64,000 nt of DNA from Alicyclobacillus tolerans (GTDB lineage: Bacteria > Bacillota > Bacilli > Alicyclobacillales > Alicyclobacillaceae), in assembly GCF_021739485.1 (NCBI RefSeq), contig NZ_JAJFNK010000023.1, forward strand, positions 1-64,000, given 5' to 3'. Within the stretch, counting starts at the first letter, position 1, and every line of letters begins with the position of its first letter. The notes under the pieces are model-generated. The model ran no database searches. It was not told the origin of the DNA and saw nothing but the letters and a program-made list of their open reading frames with translations. The position numbers were made by a program, and so were the translations under genes. This document shows, in pieces, positions 26,036 to 34,855 of this stretch.

Positions 26036-26728
26036 TCACTCCTTGGTTTGCGATAGTGAATCCAGGACCTGCAAAAACCCGTTCAAATTGGGAATCAACG
26101 CGTCGGGCTTTAACTGTGCCAATTCTTCTGGGGTGTTTCCGCCGGTGCTCACCGCTACGACCTTGGCTCCAATTTGGCGGGCCGCTTCAATATCGCGAAC
26201 AGTGTCGCCGATGACCACGACATCTCCTGCCGCAAACTCCTTCTGATAATAGCGGCTGGCATTGGCGACGCCCTGCTCCAACACCTTGTAGCGCTCCGTA
26301 AGAGTCACGCAAAACCCGCCAACGGGGAAGAAACGGTTTAACCCAAATGGTTCAAGTTTCAGACGAGCTCCCCGTTCGAGGTTCCCAGTGCCTAAGGCTT
26401 GGAAAATGCCAGTTCTGGCCTCCAGCGCTTCCAAAGTCTCGACGACGTGCGGTGCCAGTTCGGCGCCACAGTCTGTCAACCGCTTGGGCAAGGCCCGGTA
26501 GTAAGCTTCTAAAAACTCTGGAGCGCGCGACAGGTCGATATTGCGGCGGGCAAACAAGGTGTGTACGAAGTGCAGATCGAGCCCACCTGCCATGTGCATG
26601 CCTGCAAACGCATCTGCGACGCCAAAGACCTCCAGGAAGGCATCGTCCATAGCTCGGCGTCCAGCTCCCTTTCCCTTCAGCAGTGTTCCGTCTATATCCC
26701 ACAGTAACAGCAGTGTTGTGCACCCCAT
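26036..26728 (-). CDS. HAD-superfamily phosphatase (PGP-like)
   Basis: A 230-residue HAD hydrolase: motif I LLWDIDGTLL, a helical cap, motif II region QALGTGN, a Lys in TERYKVL, and motif IV VVIGDTVRDIEAA. The pattern is that of phosphoglycolate/nucleotide phosphatases. A short gap joins it to the pterin dehydratase gene downstream. The ribosome site (ACGAGAG) before the ATG at 26728 is weak. Substrate unknown. Confidence 0.85.
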   Translation of the reverse strand: MGCTTLLLLWDIDGTLLKGKGAGRRAMDDAFLEVFGVADAFAGMHMAGGLDLHFVHTLFARRNIDLSRAPEFLEAYYRALPKRLTDCGAELAPHVVETLEALEARTGIFQALGTGNLERGARLKLEPFGLNRFFPVGGFCVTLTERYKVLEQGVANASRYYQKEFAAGDVVVIGDTVRDIEAARQIGAKVVAVSTGGNTPEELAQLKPDALIPNLNGFLQVLDSLSQTKE

Positions 26729-27003
26729 CTCTCGTTAGAAGTGGCCTCGTTCCCAGTAACGTCTGCAGCCGTAACGTTAGTCTGCTTCCTGAGGCCGTCG
26801 ATTTAACTTGCAGAAAGAATTTTTGCTCGACATCCAAAGAAAACCCCCGTATTTTGAACCGCAATTTTTGCCGCTGTCATGATGGGTTCTGCTCCAGCGG
26901 GACGGAGCGCATGGGATCGCGTAGCCGCACAGTGAACACTCTGTTCCTTAGTGGCACAGAACCCACCAGTCACAGCCTCGCACCGTCCAAGAGGCCTCTA
27001 CAT

Positions 27004-27930
27004 CTACAGGAGCGGCTTGAAAGGAGCCTCCTCCACAGGAACCTGTGCAATGGGAGCCGCAGCGCGTCTGTCGGTCCCCCAAAGCCCAACTGCGACCACG
27101 CCTACCAGGGCAACGGCGCCCCCCGCGATGGACAACAACCCAGGCCACTGACCGAGCCATATGCCGGCAATGAAAATCGCCAATACGGGGTCCAAATAGA
27201 GTGAACTCGAAACGATGCTGGCTCGCCCAGATGACAGGGCAATCGCCCAGGCCACGTACGCGATCGCGGCCGGAAACACGCCGATGTAAACCACGGACCA
27301 AGTCGCCGCTGCACTCGCATGGGCAACTTGCTCGGCAAACCCGGGCAAAAACAAAAGCATGGGCAAGGTGCCAAACCAGGTGAAATAGGCGGTCAGTTCC
27401 GTCGCACTGTAACGCGTCAACAGCGGCTTTTGATAGACGAAAAAGATGGAAGTGCTGACGGCGGACAGCAACACCAACAGCGAATTGGGCGTGAAGCCGC
27501 CCGATTGTCCAGACCCTAACGTAATCGCGATCACGCCCAAGAACCCGATTGCGATGCCCACCCAGCCGGTCTTTGTCAAGCGTTCCTTGAGCGCAAAAGC
27601 GGCAATGAGGGCTGTAAAGGCGGGTGCGGCGGCGATGAGCAGGCTTGCCGTCCCGGCCGGTACGGTTTGTTCTCCGAACGACAAAGAGATGTGGTATACC
27701 GAAATGCCGATCCATCCCATGATGGCAATGCGCGGGACATCGCGGAGTTTGGGTGGGCGAATCCTGCCCGTTAAACTGTACAGAACAAAGACGCTCGAAG
27801 CGGATAAGAAACGCAATAAGACCAAGTGCCCTGGACTGTAGCCGCCAATCAGCCCTTGACGGATTCCGGCAAAGGCCGAAGACCAAAAGACCAAGGTCAC
27901 GGTCACCGCCAATACTGTCTTCAGGTTCAA
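27004..27930 (-). CDS. EamA/DMT-family transporter
   Basis: A 308-residue protein with ten predicted membrane helices in two EamA repeats: the first contains FWSSAFAGIRQGL, the second repeats the fold around ATWSVVYIGVFPAAIAYVAWA. The family exports amino acids or other metabolites. The start is TTG at 27930, eight bases after GAGGAG. It is a single gene; substrate unknown. The 275-bp region between it and the HAD gene holds nothing I can identify. Confidence 0.85.
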   Translation of the reverse strand: MNLKTVLAVTVTLVFWSSAFAGIRQGLIGGYSPGHLVLLRFLSASSVFVLYSLTGRIRPPKLRDVPRIAIMGWIGISVYHISLSFGEQTVPAGTASLLIAAAPAFTALIAAFALKERLTKTGWVGIAIGFLGVIAITLGSGQSGGFTPNSLLVLLSAVSTSIFFVYQKPLLTRYSATELTAYFTWFGTLPMLLFLPGFAEQVAHASAAATWSVVYIGVFPAAIAYVAWAIALSSGRASIVSSSLYLDPVLAIFIAGIWLGQWPGLLSIAGGAVALVGVVAVGLWGTDRRAAAPIAQVPVEEAPFKPLL

Positions 27931-28078
27931 CGCTCTTTCTCCTCTCGCTGCAAAGCCAACTCCACAGCGGGTTCGTTCGCAACGAAATCCTCAAAGTGAA
28001 CCCAAAATAAATCCAAACCTAAGTCTTGTCAAATAAACCCACAGCGCACAGGCCGCACACCGCAGTAAATTGCCGGAT

Positions 28079-28106
28079 GCCGGGGCCCGGCTCGCGGGTC
28101 CCCGGC
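28079..28106. repeat. GC-rich inverted repeat after the quinone oxidoreductase gene
   Basis: GCCGGGG and CCCCGGC with an inner CCCGGCTCGCGGG forms a strong stem 24 bp downstream of the minus-strand oxidoreductase. No U-run is present, so it may be a factor-dependent or partial terminator. Confidence 0.5.
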
Positions 28107-28129
28107 CCCCGGCCTCAAAGGTTCCCGAC

Positions 28130-29125
28130 CTACTTGTCGATGCGCAGCACAATCTTTCCGGTGTTTTTGTTCTGTTCCATGTACTCGTGTGCTTTCGCCA
28201 CTTCGCTCCAGCTGAACACCGAATCCACCACAGGTTTCAACCGATCGTCGGCAAAGCGCGGCATCGCAAACTCGGTAAAGTGCCGTGTTAACTCGATTTT
28301 TCTCTGACCGCTTCGCGACCGAAGTGCCGTCCCGATGACCTGCAGGCGCCGGCGAAGCAGGGTTCCCAGGTTCAGGTTGGGAACCTCAATCCCCCCCATG
28401 GTTCCAACAATAATGAGGCGCCCGTCCATGGCGAGTGCGGCGAGGTTCTGATCGAAGTACGGCGCCCCAATGAAGTCCAGAATGATATCGACGCCTTGGC
28501 CTTGTGTTTGCTCCAAGACCCAGTCCTGAAAAGGACCCTCTTTGTAATTCCAACCCGCTTTAGCTCCTAGGTTGAGGCAGGTGTCGATTTTCCCTTGCGA
28601 TCCGGCCGTGACAAGGCTTGTTCCCCCGACCTCTCGGATCAACTGAATCGCGGCGGTCCCAACACCACTGGCGCCTGCGTGCACCAGAACGGTCTTGCCC
28701 TCGCTGAGGCCTCCCAGTTCAAACAGGTTCAAAAAAGCCGTCAGAAACACCTCTGGGATCGCGGCGCCCTGTTCGTACGTCAAGTGGTCTGGCAGCAACA
28801 TGGCCATACCCGCCGGGATGACAACCTGTTCGGCATAGCCGCCGCCGGGAAGCAGGGCGCAAATGCGATCGCCGGGCTTTAGCCCGTGTACGTTTGGGCC
28901 CACTTCGATGACCTCGCCGGCCATCTCCAGTCCCAAGATTTCCGAGGCTCCTTTTGGAGGTGGATACATTCCACGGCGCTGCAACAGGTCTGCACGGTTG
29001 AGGGCCGTCGCTTTGACGCGCACGCTCACCTCGCCAGGACCTGCTACCGGAGCCGGGGCTTCTCCAATGTACAACACTTCTGGACCGCCAAACTCCTTCA
29101 TCAGGACTGCTTTCAAACGACTCAC
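28130..29125 (-). CDS. NAD(P)H:quinone oxidoreductase, zinc-independent MDR family
   Basis: A 331-residue medium-chain dehydrogenase/reductase of the quinone-oxidoreductase (QOR) group: RADLLQRRGMYPPP, GLEMAGEVIEVG, GDRICALLPGGGYAE, and the NADPH site HAGASGVGTAAIQL. The catalytic and structural zinc cysteines of alcohol dehydrogenases are absent. It would reduce quinones or electrophilic enones. The start is GTG at 29125 or the TTG three codons later, which has better spacing to AAGGTGA. Confidence 0.88.
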   Translation of the reverse strand: MSRLKAVLMKEFGGPEVLYIGEAPAPVAGPGEVSVRVKATALNRADLLQRRGMYPPPKGASEILGLEMAGEVIEVGPNVHGLKPGDRICALLPGGGYAEQVVIPAGMAMLLPDHLTYEQGAAIPEVFLTAFLNLFELGGLSEGKTVLVHAGASGVGTAAIQLIREVGGTSLVTAGSQGKIDTCLNLGAKAGWNYKEGPFQDWVLEQTQGQGVDIILDFIGAPYFDQNLAALAMDGRLIIVGTMGGIEVPNLNLGTLLRRRLQVIGTALRSRSGQRKIELTRHFTEFAMPRFADDRLKPVVDSVFSWSEVAKAHEYMEQNKNTGKIVLRIDK

Positions 29126-29226
29126 CTTCCTCTTTTACAGGCTTTGCTCTCTCTGCCACAGACTTTGCTCTAAGGTTAATGGTAGCACAAGTCGTAGCTT
29201 CTTCCTCACGTCGGAGGCGCATACCT

Positions 29227-29258
29227 GAAAACCCGCACCGACTTTGTTCGGGTGCGGG
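29227..29258 (-). terminator. terminator after the DJ-1/PfpI gene
   Basis: Minus strand: CCCGCACC-type arms (29232-29241 and 29248-29258) around ACAAAG, followed by TTTTC. It separates the DJ-1 gene from the quinone oxidoreductase gene. Confidence 0.85.
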
Positions 29259-29349
29259 CTTAAGCGTTTATTGAATCACAGTTGACCACCTATTACAGCT
29301 GGGATACAGGCTGTGTACGCTGCCAATATGCTGCCGGGTGCGTGGCTCG

Positions 29350-29901
29350 TTACCGGTTCAACAACTTCAGAAACTCCCGCATGAACCCGGGCAGGTCTGG
29401 CCATGCGTGGCCAGAGACTAGGTTTCCGTCTACATACAGAGTTTCGCTGACATAGCAGGCTCCCATCGCCTCCACGGAAGGGCGGCATGCAATGTATGCC
29501 GTCATCGATCGGTTCTGCAGCACGTCGCGAACCGTTTCTAGCACCTGGGCGGCGTGGCAGATGGCCCCAACCGGTTTGTTGGCTTCAAAGAAATGGCGCA
29601 CAATCTTCGGCAGTGCGGGATTGAGCCGGATGTATTCAGGGGCGCGTCCACCAGGGATAATCAAACCATCGAACTCCTCCGGATTGATACCCTCGAAAGC
29701 TGCGTGCGCCTGCAACTGATAGCCGGGTTTTTCCGTATAGGTGTCCCAGCTTTCAAAGTCGTGAACCACAGTGTGCAGCATCTTCGCGCTGGGTGCCGCA
29801 ATCACTGCCTCGATGTTCTCCTCCAACAGCCGGTAATAAGGATAGTACACTTCGAGTGCTTCCACCGCATCGCCCGTGACAATCAAAACCTTCTTGCCCA
29901 T
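29350..29901 (-). CDS. DJ-1/PfpI family protein
   Basis: A 183-residue class I glutamine amidotransferase-like fold with the nucleophile elbow GAICHAAQ (C115), a preceding IIPGGRAPEY loop, and an acidic residue near the N-terminus (E14/E17 region). Relatives include PfpI-type peptidase-like proteins, YraA-like stress proteins and deglycase candidates. ATG at 29901 follows GGAGGG. Activity cannot be settled by sequence. Confidence 0.88.
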   Translation of the reverse strand: MGKKVLIVTGDAVEALEVYYPYYRLLEENIEAVIAAPSAKMLHTVVHDFESWDTYTEKPGYQLQAHAAFEGINPEEFDGLIIPGGRAPEYIRLNPALPKIVRHFFEANKPVGAICHAAQVLETVRDVLQNRSMTAYIACRPSVEAMGACYVSETLYVDGNLVSGHAWPDLPGFMREFLKLLNR

Positions 29902-30315
29902 CCGAAAACCCTCCTTTGTTTCTCCTCGTCGATGGAGTCCAACTGCGTTGCAATTCCGGTGCAGTTGCCACTTTTATTATACCGGAATGTCCCAGGCAAC
30001 ACCTGTTCCTCAACACCTCCGACCTGAAGAAGCTGCACCTCATTCATCTTCCGACTAACAGACTCGCATCGCGACACGCGCCTGTTAAAAAGAAAGCCGC
30101 TGAAACACCCCAGCACATGTTGATTCGTTTTCTATTCACAAGCTTGTTGCGGATGCTGCGGTGCTACGAACTACCTCGAAAAGTTTGCTGGCCGCATGGC
30201 CGCTTACTCAACTGGATATAATATCCATCACAATCACCCTTTGTACTGGCTTTGAAGTCTGCACAATTCCGTGCAACTAAGAATACGAACCGAATGCACC
30301 CGCGGTCTTGGGGGG
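29902..30315. promoter_or_regulatory. divergent intergenic region with two -10 candidates
   Basis: On the minus strand, towards the DJ-1 gene, a perfect TATAAT (29976-29981) is bracketed by inverted ATTCCGG words, but its -35 is poor. On the plus strand TATAAT (30217-30222) is centred in the palindrome GGATATAATATCC (30214-30226), about 90 bp before the membrane-protein pair. No gene is seen between. Confidence 0.4.
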
Positions 30316-30789
30316 ATGAAGATACTGCCAATCGTTACTGGAACTGTGGTCGTGTGGATTGCAGTCACTGTTTTTTGTCTTATTCCCAAAAAACTTACGC
30401 CGTTTGATTTGATATTTCTATTCTTTATGGATACGGTCTTCGAACTCGGTACGATCTCCATATTCCAAACAAACCTGAAGTGGATGGTGGTAGGTCCTAG
30501 TGTTGACATGGCCCTCGCGGATTTAATGTTTCGACTGATTGAACTTCCATTATTGCTCGTGACCACGTCAAATCTCTTATTGTATTCAAACCGCTTGGTC
30601 AAATGGGGCGGTGTCTCAACAATTGTCCTGTTTTCAATGGCGGTTCAAAAGGTTTTGGTGTGGCACGGGATGCTCATCTATCGGAATTGGAACATTTTAT
30701 ATACCGCAATATACTTGGTTGTCTTTGTTGCTTTTTCCAGAGTCATGGCCTGGTTCATCTTGAGAACATCGCCGGAAGAGGCACTGTAA
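30316..30789 (+). CDS. integral membrane protein of unknown function, first of a pair
   Basis: About 157 residues with four or five hydrophobic segments and short charged loops; aromatic residues cluster around WHGMLIYRNWN. It resembles the small CBO0543-like membrane proteins found in spore formers, but I cannot confirm the family. The ATG at 30316 immediately follows GGGGGG, so the ribosome spacing is poor and an upstream start is possible. The TAA overlaps the ATG of the next gene. Confidence 0.6.
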   Translation: MKILPIVTGTVVVWIAVTVFCLIPKKLTPFDLIFLFFMDTVFELGTISIFQTNLKWMVVGPSVDMALADLMFRLIELPLLLVTTSNLLLYSNRLVKWGGVSTIVLFSMAVQKVLVWHGMLIYRNWNILYTAIYLVVFVAFSRVMAWFILRTSPEEAL

Positions 30790-31295
30790 TGCTCGTTCAT
30801 GACAATGCGTTCAACGCCAACGAATGGTCTGTCATCATTGGGCTCTGTATCGGACTATTACTTGTGTTTGCTTTGCCAAAGAGGTTTCCTACAAAGGCGT
30901 CTTTTGTGTTTTTCATGTGCGGGGTATACTCTGGGTTCTTTTTTGACAACTCGTTAACCATCCAACCATTTGACTTTTACGACGTGAACGATACAGGTTC
31001 TTATGAGGTTGTGGATTATTTATTGTACCTCGCGTATGGGCCCGTCAGTTATTTGTTTTTCTACGTATGGGGCTACATGGGATTTAGATATCAAATGGTT
31101 CCATTGTATGCACTTTTCTGGGCGTTCCTTGCATTAGGGCTTGAACAGATCGGTGCGTGGATTGGCGTCTTTCATTATTTACATGGTTATAGAATTCAGT
31201 ATTCCATGCCGATTTACCTGGTCGTATTTTGTCTCTGGATGGTGTTGTATCGTTATTACCAGGCCCTCTCGAACAATGGCCAAAGTAGACTTTAA
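30789..31295 (+). CDS. integral membrane protein of unknown function, second of a pair
   Basis: About 168 residues with five predicted membrane segments. The conserved-looking core is FYDVNDTGSYEVVDYLLYLA between segments 2 and 3, followed by GPVSYLFFYVWGYMGF. Composition is rich in Phe and Tyr and codons look more AT-rich than neighbouring genes. Start ATG shares one base with the preceding stop (TAATG), so it is translationally coupled. Resemblance to CBO0543-type proteins is a by-eye impression; function unknown. Confidence 0.6.
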   Translation: MLVHDNAFNANEWSVIIGLCIGLLLVFALPKRFPTKASFVFFMCGVYSGFFFDNSLTIQPFDFYDVNDTGSYEVVDYLLYLAYGPVSYLFFYVWGYMGFRYQMVPLYALFWAFLALGLEQIGAWIGVFHYLHGYRIQYSMPIYLVVFCLWMVLYRYYQALSNNGQSRL

Positions 31296-31347
31296 TACCC
31301 TGCCTAAAGCACAAGGTCACGTGTGAGTGAGTCGTTGTGGGCTGTCC

Positions 31348-31375
31348 TAAAAAGGGGAGTCCGTACGGACTCCCC
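31348..31375 (-). terminator. palindromic terminator
   Basis: Perfect 22-bp palindrome GGGGAGTCC-GTAC-GGACTCCCC, with TTTTTAGG after it on the minus strand. It would stop minus-strand transcription that passes the enolase-like remnant and may also end the plus-strand membrane-protein pair. Confidence 0.8.
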
Positions 31376-31388
31376 ACAGTTGCCATGT

Positions 31389-31517
31389 TTACTCGACTTT
31401 GTACTTACCTAGAATGTCCCCTCTAAAGCGAAGGCCATGCCCAGACTGGTTCATGGGTGTGACGAAGCCGTTCTGAATGGTTGGGAGTTCTTCAAAAAGC
31501 TCATCAAACCAGTCCAT
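31389..31517 (-). pseudogene. C-terminal remnant resembling an enolase-superfamily dehydratase
   Basis: A 42-codon minus-strand frame reads MDWFDELFEELPTIQNGFVT and then PMNQSGHGLRFRGDILGKYKVE. The pattern NG-V-P-GHGL-F resembles the C-terminal end of mandelate racemase/muconate-lactonising-type (enolase superfamily) proteins. Nothing upstream in this frame supplies the rest, and the Ugp terminator intervenes. It looks like the tail of a deleted gene. The match is by eye only. Confidence 0.4.
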
Positions 31518-31559
31518 ATACTAATTTTCATTTTGCTTGTCGAACGGTACAAAAATGCG

Positions 31560-31599
31560 CAAAAAAAAGCGGACCTGCACAAAAGTGCGAAGTGTCCGC
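31560..31599 (-). terminator. terminator of the Ugp-like operon
   Basis: Minus strand: GCGGAC, 19-base loop, GTCCGC, then TTTTTTTTG, about 30 bp after the last permease gene. Confidence 0.92.
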
Positions 31600-31627
31600 A
31601 TTTCTATTAGAATTTCTAACCGCATTT

Positions 31628-32482
31628 CTACCAGTTAAAGGTCGTCGAAAACGCGCGCAAAATCTTTTTCGTTGCTGCAACGAAAACGAGCAGTACAGGG
31701 ATAATGACAATGGCCGTCCCGGCCGCCAGCAAATTCCACTGCATGCCCGATTCGCTCGATTGGGCCAGCATCGCCAAGCCCACGACAATGGGGCGAGACT
31801 GTGCCGTATTGGTCACAATCATCGGCCACAAAAAGTCCGTCCAGTGGTACGTGACGGAAATGACGGCAAAGGCCAAAGCGGCCGGAACGGCCTGCGGCAA
31901 ATAAACGCGGCGGAAAATTCCAAACATCCGGTACCCATCCAGTCGCGCAGCCTCCTCGAGCTCCCGCGGAACTGAACGAAACGCTTGGCGGAACGACAGG
32001 ACCGCGATGCCCGACACAGCGTACGGCAGCATAAGACCCGCTTTGGTGTCGAGCAAGTGCATCGCGCGCAGAATTTGGTAGTCTTCAATCATGACCGCGT
32101 AGATTGGGATTACGATTTGCATCACAAATACTGCCGTGACCAACGACTTGAGCGGAAAATCAAAGCGAGCTAGGACGAATCCCACTGCAGCGCCCGTGAC
32201 TAACTGAACGGCCAGCAATCCGAACACAATCACAACGGTATTCACAGAGTACTTGGCAAACGGAGCAGATGCAAAGGCCTGAACAAAGTTTTGCAGCGTA
32301 AAACCTATGCGTTTTCCGCTGTCGAAAAAGGCTTCGTAGAGCACCCACAAGGTCGGAAAGCCCCAGACTAAGGCAATGGCAGCCAACACCAACCCGTGCA
32401 CAGTACTGGCCCACTTGCGGCGGGATTTGGCCTCAAAGCGAGGTTTGAGTTTCGCAGTGTTCAGTGCAGGGTTTACTGCCAA
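31628..32482 (-). CDS. ugpE: glycerol-3-phosphate-type ABC permease (UgpE-like)
   Basis: A 284-residue inner-membrane permease of the carbohydrate-uptake-1 family with six helices. The EAA coupling loop is EEAARLDGYRMFGIFRRVYL, contacting the ATPase. The start is TTG at 32482, eight bases after AAAGGAGG, and overlaps the preceding permease gene by ten bases. With UgpA-, UgpB- and UgpC-like neighbours it forms a complete importer. The sn-glycerol-3-phosphate assignment rests on the binding protein and the Pho-box context. Confidence 0.85.
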   Translation of the reverse strand: MAVNPALNTAKLKPRFEAKSRRKWASTVHGLVLAAIALVWGFPTLWVLYEAFFDSGKRIGFTLQNFVQAFASAPFAKYSVNTVVIVFGLLAVQLVTGAAVGFVLARFDFPLKSLVTAVFVMQIVIPIYAVMIEDYQILRAMHLLDTKAGLMLPYAVSGIAVLSFRQAFRSVPRELEEAARLDGYRMFGIFRRVYLPQAVPAALAFAVISVTYHWTDFLWPMIVTNTAQSRPIVVGLAMLAQSSESGMQWNLLAAGTAIVIIPVLLVFVAATKKILRAFSTTFNW

Positions 32483-33417
32483 TGGAACGCCCTCCTTTCC
32501 ATGACGATCAAGGACAATCCAGACAACGTGGACAGACTCGCTAAAAGCAAGGTGGACAAAGCCGCCGCGCTGCCCCAAGAGAAGTAGTTAAATCCGAGCT
32601 GAAACAGGTAATACATCACTAAGTTCGTACCGTTGTTCGGACCTCCCTGTGTGAGAACGTAGACGGGATCGACCGTTTCCAGGGAGTACAACACGGCCAT
32701 CGTCGTCACAAATGCAAGCATCGGGCTGAGAATCGGGAGAATCACCTTTCGAAACGAATGCCACCCCCTGGGGTCTTCTGTCTTCAGTGCCTCGCGAACA
32801 TCTGGAGGAATGGCGCCAAAACCGGCCAGCAAAAACAGGGTAAAGTACGGGGCGTATTTCCAGATGAACAAGACGACCAATACGGCCAGGGCCGTCCCCG
32901 GGTGACCCAGCCAGTTTTCCCGGCCCAATCCAAGCCACCCGAACATCCGGTCCACCAGCCCAAGGCGCGGAGTCAAAAAGTACAACCAGATGTTTGCCGC
33001 CGCGATCATCGGCATGATCGTGGGCGAAAACAGCCCTACGAGAAGGGACCGCGACGAACCCTCGACGCGGTTCATTAGCAGCAACGACAAGGCAAAGGCG
33101 ATGGCAATTGATAGGATGGTTGCAAATACGGCGTAAACAACGGTGTTGAACAGCACCTGGTGAAACAGCGACGAATGAAACAGCGCCGCGTAGTTTTTTG
33201 TCCCGGCATATCCGGTGACAACGCCTCTGGCATCCAGGGAGTCAAAACTGGTGACGGCGGTCCGGACCATGGGAACCACCACAAATGTCGCCACCAACAA
33301 CACCGGCGGCAGCAACACGGCGTACCTCACCGCATGCCCGAGAAGCCCCCGCGTCCATTTCGACGCGGGGCGGCCTTGGGCAACCGCATTATCGATTGCA
33401 GACTGTGTCAAACCCAA
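32473..33417 (-). CDS. ugpA: glycerol-3-phosphate-type ABC permease (UgpA-like)
   Basis: A 314-residue permease partner with six helices, an N-terminal cytoplasmic extension and the EAA loop REALKTEDPRGWHSFRKVIL. The C-terminal half contains ETVDPVYVLTQGGPNNGTNL, a hallmark of MalF/UgpA-type subunits. The TTG at 33417 has GGAGG seven bases upstream. It lies 12 bp after the binding-protein gene. Confidence 0.88.
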   Translation of the reverse strand: MGLTQSAIDNAVAQGRPASKWTRGLLGHAVRYAVLLPPVLLVATFVVVPMVRTAVTSFDSLDARGVVTGYAGTKNYAALFHSSLFHQVLFNTVVYAVFATILSIAIAFALSLLLMNRVEGSSRSLLVGLFSPTIMPMIAAANIWLYFLTPRLGLVDRMFGWLGLGRENWLGHPGTALAVLVVLFIWKYAPYFTLFLLAGFGAIPPDVREALKTEDPRGWHSFRKVILPILSPMLAFVTTMAVLYSLETVDPVYVLTQGGPNNGTNLVMYYLFQLGFNYFSWGSAAALSTLLLASLSTLSGLSLIVMERRAFHWQ

Positions 33418-33429
33418 GGTTTAGCCTCC

Positions 33430-34743
33430 TCATCCGTTTTGGTAGGGCGCCAGAATGCTGTTCGCCTGCTGCTGTGCCTTGTCCAACGCAGAATTCACGG
33501 AGGCTTGCCCGTCCATCACCGACTGTATCGCACTGTCAATCACGTCGTACACTTGGTTCAACTGGTAGGTGGACAGCTCCGGCTGTGCGTATTGAAGCTG
33601 CGCAGGTGCGACTTTTGCCTGTGGATGTTTCGCCAAATAAGCCTTCATCGCAGGCTCTTCATACGCTTTTGGAGAGCTGCCGATGTAGCCCGTTTGCAGC
33701 GACCACTGAGCGGCCTGCGCCGGCGCGCTCATCCAGCGGATAAACGTCAGCGCGGCGTCGTGCTGCGCTTGACTGATGCCCTTGAACAAGAACAAGTCCC
33801 CTCCGCCAAGGCCCGTGAGGTACTGACTTTTGTCCTTGGGCAAAAACGATACGCCCACGTTGAAATTGGCTTTTTTCAGAATCGAGGCCAGGCTTCCGCT
33901 GGAGTGGGTAATCATACCCACCTTGCCGCTTTCAAAGTCGGTTGGAACCGAATTCCACGGAATAATTCCGCTGGGCATAACGTGGTACTTATGCGACAAG
34001 TCCATCCAGAAATTCAGGGCCTCCTTGGCGGCCTGAGAGTTGAAGTTCACATGAGCCCCATCGCTGCTTCCCAAGTTCTGTCCAGCTTCCGTCGCCCACG
34101 GTTCAAACGTCCAGTACACCGTTCCATCGGACGGGATCTCGATGCCTGTATAGCCCGCCTTCTCCAGTTTTTGTCCGTCCTGCACCACTTGACTCCAGGT
34201 TTGGGGTCCGTGACTGGGATTCAGTCCTGCCTTTTTAAAGGCGTCCTTGTTATAGTAAAGGACCACTGTGGAGCGTTGGAACGGCACGCCCCAATTGTGG
34301 CCTTGAATCTCGGGCTTGAGGAAGGCCGGGTAGAAATCCCCTTGTGAAACGACACTGTCGAGTGGATCAATGGCCTGTAAATGCAGCAAGTCAAACTCCG
34401 CAGTGTGGTTCAGGACCGCGACAGCCGGAGGATTTCCGCCTTGAATGGCCGTTTCAACCTTGGCCAGCGTCTGTTGGTAGTTGCCAGCAAACACCGGCGT
34501 CACCTTAATCCCCGGATGGTCTTGGTTAAACTGGTTCACCATGCCGGTCATGATTTCCGCTAAAGGACCCGCAACACCCACGGGAAAGTAAAAGGTCAAG
34601 TCGGTCGCCTTCGCGCCACCCGCGGAAGTCCCGGTGCTTGCACTTGCGCCGCTGGAAGATTTCGCGGTCGAAGGCGCACCGCAACCGGCGACGAGACCGG
34701 TCAGCACCATCAGTGACGAGAGAGTAATGAGCGTTTTTTTCAA
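33430..34743 (-). CDS. ugpB: ABC solute-binding lipoprotein, UgpB-like
   Basis: A 437-residue extracytoplasmic binding protein. The lipobox LVAGC follows a short hydrophobic signal, so it should be lipid-anchored. The body resembles UgpB: FAGNYQQTLAKVETAIQGGN, STVVLYYNKDAFKKAGLNP, ITHSSGSLASILKKANFNVG and SLQTGYIGSSPKAYE follow the E. coli UgpB order. That supports glycerol-3-phosphate or glycerophosphodiesters as ligand over maltose-type sugars. The TTG at 34743 lies behind GGAGG; the frame is open further upstream but the signal peptide begins here. Confidence 0.88.
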   Translation of the reverse strand: MKKTLITLSSLMVLTGLVAGCGAPSTAKSSSGASASTGTSAGGAKATDLTFYFPVGVAGPLAEIMTGMVNQFNQDHPGIKVTPVFAGNYQQTLAKVETAIQGGNPPAVAVLNHTAEFDLLHLQAIDPLDSVVSQGDFYPAFLKPEIQGHNWGVPFQRSTVVLYYNKDAFKKAGLNPSHGPQTWSQVVQDGQKLEKAGYTGIEIPSDGTVYWTFEPWATEAGQNLGSSDGAHVNFNSQAAKEALNFWMDLSHKYHVMPSGIIPWNSVPTDFESGKVGMITHSSGSLASILKKANFNVGVSFLPKDKSQYLTGLGGGDLFLFKGISQAQHDAALTFIRWMSAPAQAAQWSLQTGYIGSSPKAYEEPAMKAYLAKHPQAKVAPAQLQYAQPELSTYQLNQVYDVIDSAIQSVMDGQASVNSALDKAQQQANSILAPYQNG

Positions 34744-34855
34744 AGGTTTTTCCTCCGTTTTTCCGAATTGGCATGCGTTTTCAGGAATCAAAGGCGCGTC
34801 CGGCCTGGTTTTTTCGCCGCTTTCGGCGTCTGTCTCCATGTCCTGTGTCGATGAC

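Noticed and set aside
26948..27994. Minus-strand frame of about 348 codons overlapping the EamA gene
   Set aside because: Arg/His/Cys-rich, low-complexity translation, out of frame with the clear transporter.
31537..31544. TTGTCGAA on the plus strand (Spo0A-like)
   Set aside because: It lies between two minus-strand terminators, with no promoter or gene to control.
33160..34347. Plus-strand frame of about 395 codons over the UgpB/UgpA region
   Set aside because: Antisense to well-supported transporter genes, no motif.
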